Assembly (NCBI GenBank): GCA_932294295.1
Contig: OW028580.1
Span: 38,358,836 to 38,422,835, forward strand
Reading direction: 5' to 3'
Origin: Alitta virens
Lineage: Eukaryota; Annelida; Polychaeta; Phyllodocida; Nereididae
DNA: 64,000 nt
Position 1 is the first letter of the stretch; every line of letters starts with the position of its first letter. The notes under the pieces were generated by a model. The model was not told the origin of the DNA. It was given only the letters and a program-made list of their open reading frames with translations, and searched no databases. Below, one piece after another: positions 1-11,561 of this stretch. The translations under genes were made by a program, and so were the position numbers.

Positions 1-952
1 CATTGACTGCTGAAATTGTGTACATGTTTAAATATATTTAAAATAAATAATATATTAGACTGCTCATGTTCGATATGGCCATTCACACAAACAACAAACA
101 AGCAAGCAAACAGACAAGAGGATACAGAAATGACAAATTTTATCAAGTACGCATTCGCAAAAGCATTTTTCCACCAATTTATTTTCTGTTATAAGTATGA
201 CAGAAAAATTATGTAGTTTTCAGTATGTTTGGTAATGCCCTATTAAGCTGTTAAGTATATAAGCCTCTGATAAAACAACCATTTGCTGCCTTTTAAGTTC
301 TTGTGATAAGTAATATTAGGTTAAGAAAAATCTTTTCTCATGAAACAGATATCCCTGGGGTAATAAAATACCCGTTAAACTCAAGATTACCAACACCATA
401 TCATCCTTATATACAAAGGGTGTATTATCAACTTATTTACATGCCCTCTAAATGACGTGTGTATCAAAAGAGCAAATTACAGAACGGTGTAAATTAAAAG
501 TATGTGTCGACCTTATGGTTTTGTTGGAATATAATCCCTTTTTAATGATAATCAACCTATTGTAAACATGGACACCTGGTAGTGTCAATAAACATCAACA
601 CCTGTCTGAAGAGGACAACTAACCTTAATTGTATTACCCTGGATATCATGTCAGTAACATATAAATCAGTATGTTTAACAAGTTTGGATACTGATATCAT
701 ACAGAAAGGGAAGCAATCACCATAAAGAGTCCATAAAGTGCTATGTTTACCAGTCATGCGATGGTTGGTGACTATATTTGTACACAGTGTTGTAAATTGA
801 ATCACTAAGTGAGAGTATGTGTGATGCATTACTTACATCAAAGCGCTGTAGTTAGTGAGATAAGTCACGCATTGAATATAATTTTATCTCAAAAGTAAAA
901 TCATAATTAATTAATAGGTGGCCCAGTGCTACTGGTCTGAAGCTTGATGAGA
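1..952. other. non-coding flank, no gene recognised
   Basis: AT-rich sequence with only short chance reading frames. Around 915-945 a short stretch (tgctactggtctgaagctt) resembles the antisense tail of the SINE family called SINE2 here, best seen again at 52960-53130. I see no gene, RNA or promoter that I can support. Confidence 0.5.
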
Positions 953-1127
953 GAAGATAAGATAAGATAAGATAAGATAAGATAAGATAAGATAAGATAA
1001 CATAACATAACATAACATAACATAACATAACATAACATAACATAAGAATAAGAATAAGAAAAGATAAAAAAAGAAAAGAAAAGATAACATAAGATAAGAT
1101 AAGATAAGATAAAATAAGATAAAATTG
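953..1127. repeat. pentanucleotide microsatellite (GATAA)n switching to (CATAA)n and back
   Basis: An almost pure GATAA array turns into CATAA near 1000 and returns to GATAA-like units after about 1045. Reading frames on the minus strand here (Leu/Ser/Tyr/Met-rich) only translate the repeat and are not genes. Confidence 0.95.
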
Positions 1128-4100
1128 TATTTAAAGTCGTGGGTGGTACAATAAAACAAATAACACAAGCTGCAAAGCTTTTTGCTGACAAATGACACAA
1201 CAGAAACAACGGAAAAAGATGAAAATACATACAAATAAAAAAAATGAATAAAAGTAAATTACTTGTTATACATTACGGAGTACGACATAAAATTAAATAC
1301 ACGTAACTATAATTAAGGTGGATTGTCTGATCAGCTTACATGACCAGCTCCAAACCATATAATATTATCATTACGTTTGCATTGTCGTATAAGCTGACTA
1401 TAAGCTTCATTAGCGTCGAGACATTATATTGACGTTAACTCTGCCATAAGCGATATTTGCAGGTAATATATTCAGATAGAATGGTATGCAAATCTTGCTA
1501 TGTGTGTTGTGGTGATCAACAAACATTCTCCATATCAAGCATCCAAAAATTGTTTGTGAAGCATGTTGGATGACCCAAAATGAGGACTTCAGTCATCAAA
1601 CAAAAGTCAGCTTGCATGCATAGTCTGGCAAAAAAGCTTTAACTTACGCTTAGAAGCTTATTTTTTATTACAGTGTGGGGAAGGAGGCTCTATGCTCATG
1701 CACTTTGCAGTCTCTGTCATTGAAGTTAAACACCTTTGCCCAACTTATGCTTTGTTAAAAAATTTGACTTACAATGGCAAAGTATTTCTTAGATAATATG
1801 CCTCTTTGGCTCAACAAGGGCCCAACAGTAGTTGGCAACAGCCATTGTTGGCATGATGTTGACATAAACTGGCATGCTATTTCTGACAAAATTATTGAGA
1901 TCGATGATATTAGATATAAATTGACATTCGAATGACAGCCAACAGTTTAGTTCATCTAAAAACAACAATTTAGTTGGGTTATATATTGATTGCATTATGG
2001 TGTTTAGATTGATGTAGGGAATAACTTTATTATGTAGCTAACTGAACCTGTGCTCGAACAATGTGCCCAAACATTTCTATTAAATATTCTACACTCTCAC
2101 TACACCATAACAATGAATAGCATAACAAATATGGTAGGCTGAGAACCTTAGAGATCCCCACCTGCTTCCCAAATTCCTTCGAGCTGAGCGCATAAAGAGC
2201 AAAGTGAACTTTAAGCAAGTAGCAGATCCTGCTTAAGTTGTGCTAATCACAGCGCGGGATTATATGCCCTGTCATCAGGGTAATTACAACTCTGAACAGA
2301 CCAGATAACTTGGCAACCCTCTGCTCTACTTGTAGCACCCTTGATGAGATAAACAGCTAATTCTTGTACTTTATATTGTACGCAGCCAAGGGTGATGTTT
2401 ATCATATTGATAGTTTGTATGAGAAAAGTGTAACTATCATTAGATCCAACACTAATGATACTTTTGTGTACAGCAAATTGAATTTAAGAAAGTGTAGCAG
2501 TTTAATCTAAATGAATACTGTATGTATGCATGCATGTCAATACTCTTCGAGTGGCTATTTCCTTGTACCATAACTTCATAATAGAGCTAACATTGTCTTT
2601 CTTATGTTGGCCTGTTATTGAAAAATCAAGCAATGTTTTGTGTGCTCAGATCCTGTGTCATTTTTTATGCTTTGCATAATTATTAGTCGACATCCAAATC
2701 TCAACCATCTTCCATCCAACACAGTAACTCCCATTAGTGTCTCTTTTAAGTTAAAGCTGCACTGTCTGTCAAATTTGCAATTTTCTAACAATCTTTCAAA
2801 TAGTTGAAAATTCCCTTTATTTATCAAGGCACTCTAAATTTGTGTGAACTAACTATTATCAAATATTTTACTAAAATTAAATCACACATTGAGAGTAAAT
2901 CCAGACCAAAACATTGGAAACGCAATGAAAATGATATCATCACCTATTGTTGGTGTTGTGACGTCATCACTAGGTTTTTTACATGTCTATTTATATTATT
3001 TATTGTACCTTAAAATGAAATCGCTGTGCACAAATGAGAATGTAATGGGCAAAAATATCACAAGTAGTATTGGTTTGTCTAACAATTAGCCTAGTATGCT
3101 AAATAAAGGAACTTTAAGAAATAGCCGCAGGAGAGAGACATTTGGCAAAAAAGATTAAGAATCTAATCATTACAGCAAGTTAATGAATTTATCAAGGCTA
3201 CTTTATCATTGAACTCAACGTTCTTAGCTATTTCTGGGGCAGTTTCTTCTGTATCCTAATTTACCTTCCTGTACTTTAAGATTGGAAATGTCCTTTTTAG
3301 CTCCGTCATTGGAGGAAAAGGCAATTTTTGATCAGCTTACGGCTGTCTAGAGAGTAGCGGAAATTACTTTTCGCCAGCAATTACAGTTCTGAATTTCCAA
3401 AGTGTTTTGGTTGTAAAAGTTTTAACCATCTTACTAGGATATCATCTGTTGAAAATTACAGGCACTCGGATTATTCTTGAATTAAATAAGAAAGAGCTTT
3501 TGATGTATGAAAGAGGATTATGAATTGAATTAATATAAAATTTCATATTTATTTCACATCCTTGTTCAGCAATATATGCAATCTATAAAGTACATTGAAA
3601 TATGATATCATATACTTCCATGATTTCATTAAGTTGACTTACAAAACCATCTCGAATGAGACATTTTTCAAATGAAATCACCACTTTCATCGAGGAATTT
3701 CTGGAAGTGATTCTTAAAGGAAATGATAAGTACTACTCTGCAGTCAAATTTGCTTGTGTTACAATATTGTCAAAATGATATGGTAATTAATAATTACATC
3801 TTATTTCGGGACTCAAATCCAAACTGGGACACGAAACCCCAATCACAGACTTTTGGACATAGGCTTAAAAGTTGGCATTCATTACTGTAAAAGCCATCAT
3901 ATCAAAATAAATGTCTTGATGCCTGGACTTCCGTGGCCGTGGGATTTAAGGTGACTTAAGACAGACTACAGGCTTAATGTAGGCTATCATGCAGTTCTGT
4001 AGTGACTTCATCATATTTTCCTGGTCAAAGCTTTTACAATTATACTGAAAGCCCCTGTTGTGAAACCTTCAGTTACTTTCGGTAAAATAAATTAAATGTA

Positions 4101-4199
4101 TAATTATGAGTACATATTTGCAGTTTATTATGATCCATTTGTGATATAGATAGCAGAATGCAAAATCTGTTACACCAAGTATGTGTTGCTTCTACCAAA
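1128..4199. other. non-coding stretch, no gene recognised
   Basis: AT-rich DNA with short, low-complexity frames only. About 1315-1430 resembles the 3' part of SINE2 (gaccagctccaaaccatataat...attacgtttgcattg). Nothing else with recognisable structure was seen. Confidence 0.45.
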
Positions 4200-4204
4200 C
4201 ACCT

Positions 4205-4460
4205 TTAAGTAATAGTTATATCCCGAATAGGAGGGAGTTAACTAACATTTTTGTTTGTTATATCCCGACACCGAAGGTAGAAGATAACCAACAAAATGTT
4301 AGTTAACTCCCGACTATGACGGATATAACTAACTTATACTCCACTAGACATATTTGCTAATTTTTTTTTTATTTGTTTAACTGGTGTTATTAAGCAATTA
4401 AAGTACAGTTTGGACTCAGGAGGGAGTTAACTAGCATTTTTGTTGGTTATATCCCTCCTG
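4205..4460. repeat. inverted/direct repeat module based on GGGAGTTAACTA...GTTATATCCC
   Basis: The segment gggagttaactaacatttttgt...gttatatccc occurs at about 4233-4266, in inverted form at about 4276-4325 (ataaccaacaaaatgttagttaactccc), and again in direct form at about 4425-4457. Each copy is bounded by GGGAG and TATATCCC. The arrangement suggests a small palindromic MITE or its remnant. No TSD could be assigned. Confidence 0.6.
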
Positions 4461-4744
4461 AGAACAATAGAAAAGGTCACATGGTGCAGTATAACATTTA
4501 TTTACGTTGGTTTTTATTTTCAAATAAGTAAGTTCCAACCATATTAACAAATTTCATAGAATTAATGGAAATTGTATATTTACCAAATGGCTCAAAATAC
4601 AGTGTAATATGCATACAATAAAAATGTTTGTCTAAATTCATTTTCAAATAACACAAATTATTAGCCTACCCTGGGCTATTTTGTGACTAAGTAAACAAAA
4701 CAACATCTGTATCTATCCCAAACTACTAGAATAGTTGCTTCATA

Positions 4745-5235
4745 CTCCATTTACACGGAAAGAACAGGTAAAAAAGCCACACTTGTTTCCATGTGTAAGG
4801 GCTATGCGGTGGGATCCTTTTTAGGATGTCTGTCACTAAAGATATCTCATTGCTTGTGTTTTTGTGCTGCTGCAAAACATAATCAGGTCTAGAAGAAGAA
4901 TCATTTATTTCGAGCTATATATTTTGTCATATTTAGCATGTACACAACTGCCATAGCTTGCATATACACGCACATTATTATCTGTAATATGTACTTTCTG
5001 ACATATACACGCATGCGTGAATGTTGTATTGCTCGCACGCGCAATTCGTGTATATGCAACTTATGTCATACCACGCACCCGTGTTCATTATGATGGACGC
5101 GCCAATGCGCAGATCTCCTGCATGGTGCGTGTTTAATTAATTGCCACGAGTGGAGCTATTTGCATTGAAATATCTCGCATGTTATTCACATGTGTGTATA
5201 TGCAACAATTAACTAGCACATGTGTAAGGGATTAG
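4745..5235. repeat. cluster of reiterated TATACACGC / GCGTGTATATGC motifs
   Basis: Many copies of a motif around (G)CATATACACGCA appear on both strands (about 4970, 5000, 5045 and 5195), mixed with ACGCATGCGTG, GCACGCGCAAT and ACATGTGTAAGGG. The density is far above the surrounding AT-rich DNA. It matches the iteron-filled bodies of the MITEs at 18.6 and 28.4 kb in style, not in sequence. Probably the body of a non-autonomous DNA transposon whose ends I could not define. Confidence 0.5.
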
Positions 5236-5883
5236 GGGCAATTACAAGCATATTTAATGCACGTCAGTGTGACATAACCCACAACTTTATAAAATCTGTG
5301 CAAAATAAAATTTAAAACATTATATATGTCTTAATTAATTTTCTTTAGCAGGACACAAAAAAATACTGTCAAATTTAGATCTATTTAGAAGGTGTGTACT
5401 TGGTAGGCACTTTCCTGCACCTATTTGATACAATTTCCACTCTTTTTGCCCTGAGAAATATCAGTTTTATGATTTATCGTTCCATAAGTAAGCTATCCAA
5501 CTGTACTGTTTGAACAAATAAAAAAAACAAATAGGTTAGAAAAATGGACAATACATTGTATTGTTTCTAAAAAAAAGGGGTGAAACATCAAATAATTTAG
5601 GCCAAATGGTTCGGGTTTAGACAGCATGATTTGACTATTCATGTGATTCAATACAAGCTCTCTGATGATGCAATGACCAACTTAAAACAAAAATGGGGTT
5701 GAAAGGATTAGTGCTGATAACGTACATGCTGGCGCTATTCAAGTATAGTATGTCATCACATCTTGCCCCACGTGTGTTGTTGATAAAAATTTCATAAACT
5801 TATTTTATATCTTACTTCAATGTACATTTAAGAATATTGCACCCCATCCAAAAAACAATCACAATTAAATATTAGGCAAGGCT
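5236..5883. other. non-coding stretch, no gene recognised
   Basis: AT-rich DNA between two motif clusters. No coding potential or repeat structure that I can support. Confidence 0.4.
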
Positions 5884-6013
5884 ACATTTTTCTCGCATCT
5901 GTGAGAAACACTTTTTGCCTTTGCCTAGACCTTTGGCCTTGGCCTATAACATTTTTCTCGGGTCTGTGAGAAACACTTTTTGCATTTGCCTAGACCTTTG
6001 GCCTCGGCCTATA
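5884..6013. repeat. two-copy tandem repeat, 65-bp unit
   Basis: Units 5884-5948 and 5949-6013 differ at only a few positions. Each reads acatttttctcg...tctgtgagaaacactttttgc...ttgcctagacctttggcc...ggcctata. It is a simple local duplication. Confidence 0.9.
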
Positions 6014-6344
6014 TTCAGAAACTGCTAATTTTTTCCCTTAGCCTTCTCACCTGACTTTCTTTAACTTAAAGACGTTCGTCTTTAACTCACCTGAAGATGT
6101 TAAAGGAGTGCTAAAATTCAACTGGCAATTACTTGGCTTCTATACATGATAGAACAATGCGGTTTTTTTCTGATTAGTTCATTTGCAATATTCTTATCAA
6201 CTATATTGATTAAAACAAAAAAATACAGGAATAAAATTAGATAATTTGCTTATGATGATTGAGTCTTTTTGCAATGAATTTAGTTATAATGCACCCATGC
6301 AGGGCATCTTGAAAGAGTATTTGCTCTGCCCAATGCAGTGAATC
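6014..6344. other. non-coding stretch, no gene recognised
   Basis: AT-rich spacer between the 65-bp duplication and the second TACACG-type cluster. Nothing recognisable. Confidence 0.4.
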
Positions 6345-6715
6345 GTTATCCATATACACGAATGCGTGGGTGTGCATAAACTGCCAGTACATTATTTCAA
6401 TGAATAAATTTACTCTCGTGAATGTGTCATATATGACATAGCTGTAAAAATGAGCATGCGTGTAAGTGTGCTTTGATGCACCTGCAAAAACTCGCAGATT
6501 CGTGTATGAGTGAAATCATACACCAGGCAAAAAAATTACATGTGGTATATCACTCACACTAACGAATGTGCGTACTTATACGTACACGGGTGCCAGTTAT
6601 GTTATATACACGAGTGTTAGGGAGTGCACATACCCGAATGTTGTGCGAGTAAAAACATATCCACGAGCGAGAAATTGCATATACACGAACGTGCGTGGAT
6701 TGCAAAAACGAGCAA
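6345..6715. repeat. second cluster of reiterated TATACACGA(A/G) motifs
   Basis: Repeated variants of catatacacgaatgcgtg are seen at about 6352, 6495, 6562, 6600, 6630, 6658 and 6678, on both strands. The motif is the same as in 4745-5235, so the two clusters may be the two ends of one element of about 2 kb or two related insertions. A frame of 81 codons at 6568-6813 only translates the repeat. Confidence 0.5.
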
Positions 6716-7529
6716 AATATATATATGTTTATTTCATATTACATACATCAAATACATTTTGTCATAACATATATATACAAAAAATAATTCTATTCATTGT
6801 ATATGTAATATGAGGGGATACCTCCAAGATATGGTGTGTCGCTGCTGAGAAGCCCTCCAGACTTCAAAGAGACTCCAACAAAAACCTTTCCAAGACAACA
6901 GTAAAAATGAGGTGAACCAGATAAATATATAGGGTGTAAAAACAGGGCACAGAGCAATAACCGCATGATAAAAGCCCCCCCCCCCCCCCCTGACAAAGGA
7001 AAAAAAAGAAAACACATTCACATGTATTAAGATGGCACTATTACACTGTAGGTGGGTAGTTCAGAAGAAAATGAGCAGGTCACTTTGATAAATTCACATG
7101 CACTGTATAGCGTAGAATTTTCTAACCATTCTGGTATAGGACCTGGGCATATCCATGAAATACCAAGCTATCCCACCAAAGAATTTTGAGGTATTAAATA
7201 TCAACAACATAATAACTGTTTTGTTTGATAAAATTATCATGCAGACTTAATTTTGACGAAGTGCATTCCAGACTCAAAAACTCAAAATTTCACTAAGTGC
7301 ATGCTATGAGCCAAACTGTCCGAAATACTAATTTAGCCAAATTCGTAATTCCTTGCTGCAGGTAAAACATACAGTTCTTAACTAAACTAAAGTTACCGTT
7401 CTCATTCAGAATTTTGACAAATGTAACAGTGAATGTTTTGACATGTAATTGAATATATGCTGCGAATCCCTTAATACTGTGAGTGTATATTTTTTCTTTC
7501 ACGAAATCAGGACAGTTGTTTAAAATAAG
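6716..7529. other. non-coding stretch with a C16 homopolymer
   Basis: A run of 16 C residues lies at 6975-6990. The antisense frames with poly-Gly across it are artefacts. No gene is recognised. Confidence 0.45.
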
Positions 7530-8465
7530 CCGACCGTAGATTAAAGGACGTATCTAAAACAAAGGACGAACCTCAAATGAAGGATGCCTGTACTTTGTTT
7601 TAAGGACTCTTGACATTGTCCCACAAATTGTAATTAATCTGGCAGTGGGGATTTCTTGGGGTATCCCCTGGTTACCAGATGTTTAGTGACGTTTTTGCTC
7701 TTTTTGAGATACTAATGACATCATAGGGAATCTCCAGGCTTCCCACAGATATGAAAAATCCAAGCATTTCTGACCATGATCACCAAAATGGGGGTGTTTT
7801 ACATAGATTTTGGGGTGTGGCAGTCATGAATTCGCATTGGATGTTCAGAAAAACAGCTCTAGAAACTATAGAAAAAATATGGTAAAAATATCATGTGGGG
7901 ATATTTTGTAACTGCTTAAAAGTAGACTACCTCAAAAAGTCCTTCCTTTTAAGGACTCCTGTAATACAAAACAAGGACACTATGCTATAAATTAAAAATC
8001 CACCAACCTGTACTATAATCAAAGGACGTTCCTCATTCTAAGGACATACATACTACAGAAGTCTATGGTGCTCCGAAGAAAGCGACATTTTTGGGCGATG
8101 CCCTCATAGAAATATACATCCATAACATCCATTTTGAAAAGGACAATTTGTACTTAAGCCTGGTTTTGTGTTCAGTCCTGCCACTGGTCAACTATGGCTG
8201 CTAGACAGGAGTTAATCCACGATTGCACAGGTTTCTTTGACTCACATGGAGTTTTCAAAAATAATCCAATTTAAATGAGGTATTCCCCGAACCAAAATGA
8301 GGCTATGACACCATTCTTCAATATCAGCCAATGAAAGGTGAGAATATCCGAATATTTTAGCAAAACAGCCAAGAATTCTAGAGTTCTTTCCACATTTTTG
8401 AGCATCCTTTGATTGAAGTACACCCTTCCTTTGATCTAAGGACGTACTCGTTTTAAGTATGTACT
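7530..8465. repeat. cluster of reiterated AAAGGACGT / ACGTCCTTT motifs
   Basis: At least nine variants of (t)aaaggac(g/t) occur, for example at about 7540, 7560, 7577, 7598, 7937-7968, 8019-8045, 8403 and 8425-8440, on both strands. The unique DNA between them shows no coding potential. This is the third motif-iterated block in the first 9 kb and ends just before the Harbinger element. I suspect a degraded non-autonomous DNA transposon. Termini were not found. Confidence 0.45.
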
Positions 8466-8682
8466 TTAAGCATTCTAGTGTGTCTTATGACATTGTGGTT
8501 AAGTATGTTGTTTGTTTTTGGCCTTCATTTACAGTCGGACTTTAAAGTTTTCTAGAAATTGTGAATAAGATCATCCACAGTGAAAGACGGTTCCTAAAAC
8601 CTTTGAAAGCATTATGGTAAAATGGTTAGGGTTGTGACTGAGTAAATACCCAACCTTCAAATACAGATGCAACTGTTCCTTA

Positions 8683-8727
8683 AGGGGGTTTCACACATAG
8701 CCGGATCAGACGCAGGAGCGTCCCGGA
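8683..8727 (+). repeat. Harbinger left terminal inverted repeat, 45 bp
   Basis: The sequence begins AGGGGGTTTCACACATAGCC and is the exact reverse complement of 13358-13402. The first 15 bases resemble the ends of the MITEs at 18604 and 28392 (AGGGG(G)TGTTCACAC). Confidence 0.97.
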
Positions 8728-9230
8728 GGACAACTCCGGAATACTCCCGCATACTCCGGGGAAAGGCGTATAGACATCTTGTTCATGTCCGGGAGTGTCC
8801 GGCATTGTCCGGCATGGTCCGGTAACACCGGGGGACTCCGGCAAAAAAATTAAACATGTTTAATTTTTCATGCCGGAGATCCCGGAATAGTTAAATCCGT
8901 GTTGGTCCGTGTAGATCCGTGTAGACTCCCAGTAGACTCCATTGATCTCCGGGGACCTCCGTATTGACACCGAAATACTTCGTGTGATCTCCGGCTAAGT
9001 CCGGCGTCAACCGGGCGTGAAAAGTACGCTCCAGAGAGCACACGAGTGAACTAGGACCAACACGGAGTCTAAACGGAGTGAACAGGGAAAGCAGGGTTTA
9101 CATGTCATTTGCTTGACCCGGTTAACTCCGTTAAGTACACGGTGTCACACGAGGTCAATGCGGACATACAGGAGTGAACAAGATGTCAAGACGGAGTTAA
9201 TTAAACTGACACGGAGTGAGTACGGATGCC
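8728..9230. promoter_or_regulatory. left subterminal iteron array of the Harbinger element
   Basis: Short GC-rich motifs recur on both strands: CTCCGG (five direct copies), TCCGTGT (three within 8895-8925), GTCCGG (several), and inverted ACACGGAGT/ACGGAGT in the inner half (about 9060-9225). Subterminal repeats of this kind in Harbinger and other cut-and-paste elements commonly bind the transposase or its Myb-like partner. That function here is inference. The array may also act as promoter of the downstream gene. Confidence 0.75.
8838..8876. promoter_or_regulatory. palindromic core ATTAAACATGTTTAAT within CCGGC...GCCGG arms
   Basis: A perfect 16-bp palindrome (8849-8864) sits within A/T runs and CCGGC/GCCGG arms, so the 39 bp could form a hairpin. 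Closely similar cores occur at 28568-28583 and 18799-18814 in the two MITEs, at nearly the same distance from their left ends. A conserved role in transposition is inferred. Confidence 0.7.
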
Positions 9231-9234
9231 TGAG

Positions 9235-9242
9235 TATATATA
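9235..9242 (+). promoter_or_regulatory. TATA box candidate for the MADF gene
   Basis: TATATATA lies about 147 bp upstream of the ATG at 9389, directly after the motif array. The spacing leaves room for a short 5' leader. Confidence 0.5.
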
Positions 9243-9388
9243 CAACCGCCGTCTTTGGAGAAGCATCATTCCACCGCCCGCCGTTCATCGTTGATCATCG
9301 AATTAATTGATTTATCATCCACCATTTCTTCTGGATATTACCTTCTGGATTGCTGCTGCTGCTACTGCCGTTTCTTGAATTAACCACC

Positions 9389-11315
9389 ATGCCACCTAGG
9401 AGAGGAAAGGGGAGGCCTGGCAAGAAGACTGTTGTGCAAGAGGAACCTGCACCACCTGCTGCTGTTGAAGAAGATGCAGCCAGTAATACCTCTTCAAGAC
9501 CGCAAAGTCCGCAAGGCATGCCAGATTTACCTGGGCCAGTTGTACCTGCTGAACCTGCAGTACCTCCTACTGCAGCTCCACCCCCACCTGCAGCAAAAGC
9601 GAAGAGGCAGAAAAAGGAAGCCCTGAACCTGACAGATGACCAGGAACAAGATGTGGCCGACTGGTACCGTTCCCAGGAGATGTTGTATAACCGGCCGCTT
9701 GCTCAATACAAGCGGATAGACATCAAATCGCGAATGATAGACCAGAAGGCGAAGGAGCTGGGTTGTACTGCGCAGCAGCTAAAAACTTGGATTGACTCAA
9801 TGCGCACTTCAGTTGGGAAGCTGACGGATCCAAGCAAGAAGCCTTCTGGTGGGGCCGCCAGAATCCTGACAGACCGGGACAACTGGATCATGGAGAATTT
9901 CGGCTACCTCGAACGCCACATCAAGAGGGTTGATGCTGGGAAAAGAAAGAAAGGTGGGCAGCTTTCCCAGAGCTTATCAGCCAAAACTCCATCCAGCAGC
10001 AACAGACCTACCACTGAGGATGACACATCTGAAGCTGAGGAGGTCATTGTGGATAGTTCGGATGATGGTGGCAGGGATTCGGATACAAGCAGGTCCAAGG
10101 GTGGGCCTTACAAGGGCGACAGCAGCAGCAGCAGGAGGAAGATGGGGGCCCCTCCTCCAAGCAAGAAGACGTCCAGACGTCAGCCTCGTCATCATCATGA
10201 CCGTGATTCATCCAGCCTTGCAGCTAGTGGAGATGGAATTGCTACACAAGCTGTCACTCAAGTAAGTATACTGCTTCAGTTGCCATGATAATCAAGATAA
10301 TCGTATTGTAATGTTGCAGTTTAAAGTTGTAATTGTAATCTTGCATTTTAAAGTTGTAGCTTTTCCATAGTAGAAAGTGGTAGCTTTGTTTCTTGGCACT
10401 TCCAGTGTTCACTGTATGGTGATGTGTCTTTTCAGTACATTGTCAATAATGCACATGCTATTGCAGTTGCCATGTGACTTACTCTAATGTTGTGTTTTTT
10501 CCTATTTCCAGCTGATTGAAAAAGCCACCGATCTGCAGAGGGACATGCACAGCAAGTTGAGTCAGCCGACGGACTCAGGCAGCTTGTCCAAGAGGGTGTT
10601 CACGGACATGATCTACCACGAGGTGATGCAGATGGACACAGACACTTGGTGGGATTACCAGGCGCAAACCTTAAACAACCTGATGCAGTTTAAGCAGGCG
10701 TATCGTCGCAAGCGCCAGCAGCAACAGCAACAGCAGCAGCAACAGCAACTGCAACAGCAACAGCAGTATCATCAGTTTCTGCCTCCTGTCCCTCAGCAGC
10801 AGCAGCAGCAGTTCGTCCTCCCTGCTCCTGCTACTACAGCCAGTTCATCCGGTCCTCCTGTGCAGATGTTCCCTCATCATCAGCATTCTTCCAGCCCTGC
10901 TGCCCAGATGTTCACACAGCATTCTTCCAGCCCTGCTGCCCAGATGTTCGCACAGCATTCTTCCAGCCCTGCTGCCCAGATGTTCGCACAGCATTCATCC
11001 AGCCCTGCTGCCCGGATGTTCGCTACTCCGTCCGGCCCTTCGCCCCAGGCTCTCGTGTCGTCTGCCCCTTCTTCTTCGTCTGTGCCTGCACCGATCCCCC
11101 CTCCTGCGACATCTTCTACGATTATCAGTCAGGCCTGGTTGACTTCAGGTCCTTCTCACGGTCGTCCTTCCATGTCACCACAGGATTGCAGCACGCCTCA
11201 GGATGTTTCGCTCACCAGCTACTTGTTGAACACTAGTGTGGGGGGAATGGTTGGTGGTGATGACCATAACTCCTCCTTTTCGGTGCCCACGCCTCCAACT
11301 ACCACAACCGAGTAA
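9389..11315 (+). CDS. Harbinger accessory DNA-binding protein (MADF / Myb-SANT-like), two exons
   Basis: I place the start at ATG 9389, which has a strong CCACC context. Exon 1 is 9389-10261 (291 codons) and ends at a GTAAGT donor. Exon 2 is 10512-11315 after an acceptor preceded by a pyrimidine tract (tttttcctatttccag). The 250-bp intron is phase 0 and the joined frame gives 558 aa. Residues about 75-180 look like a MADF-type trihelix (VADWYRSQEMLYNR...LGCTAQQLKTWIDSMR). A basic/acidic Ser-rich linker follows. Exon 2 holds a Trp-containing helix (WWDYQAQTLNNLMQFKQAYRRK), a polyglutamine tract and four 12-aa HSSSPAAQMFAQ-type repeats. In animal Harbinger elements the Myb-like partner is known to help nuclear import and end binding of the transposase. 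That role is assumed here. Confidence 0.85.
10262..10511 (+). other. spliceosomal intron in the MADF gene
   Basis: The donor is GTAAGTATA and the acceptor is a T-rich tract ending in CAG. Both flanking exons are in phase 0 and the frame stays open across the junction, while reading through the donor meets a stop within a few codons. Confidence 0.85.
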
Positions 11316-11561
11316 TGTTGACCTGGAAATGAACAATGAACTTTAATGAAATGAACAATGAACTGTTATTACTTATGTTTTCATGTGAACTGTATACCAA
11401 TGAAGTTTAATGTAATGAACAATGAACTTTTACTTATGTTTTCATGTAAACTGTATTACATGACAATAATTAAATGATGTGTATTTTTTGCACTTGTGTG
11501 CTGCAGAAGTCTGAAGTTTGCTATTAATTAAATGTTGAAACTTACATCATTCGTGTTGTTT
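11316..11561. other. intergenic segment between the convergent Harbinger genes
   Basis: This AT-rich 3' region is shared by both genes. It contains a near-duplicated phrase (gaacaatgaact... at about 11330 and 11410) and AATTAAA-like sequences that could serve as poly(A) signals on either strand. Confidence 0.6.

Noticed and set aside
852..1234. Minus-strand frames rich in Leu, Ser, Tyr and Met
   Set aside because: They are translations of the GATAA/CATAA microsatellite.
6790..7021. Minus frames with poly-Gly near the C16 run
   Set aside because: They depend on the homopolymer and are AT-rich elsewhere, with no family features.
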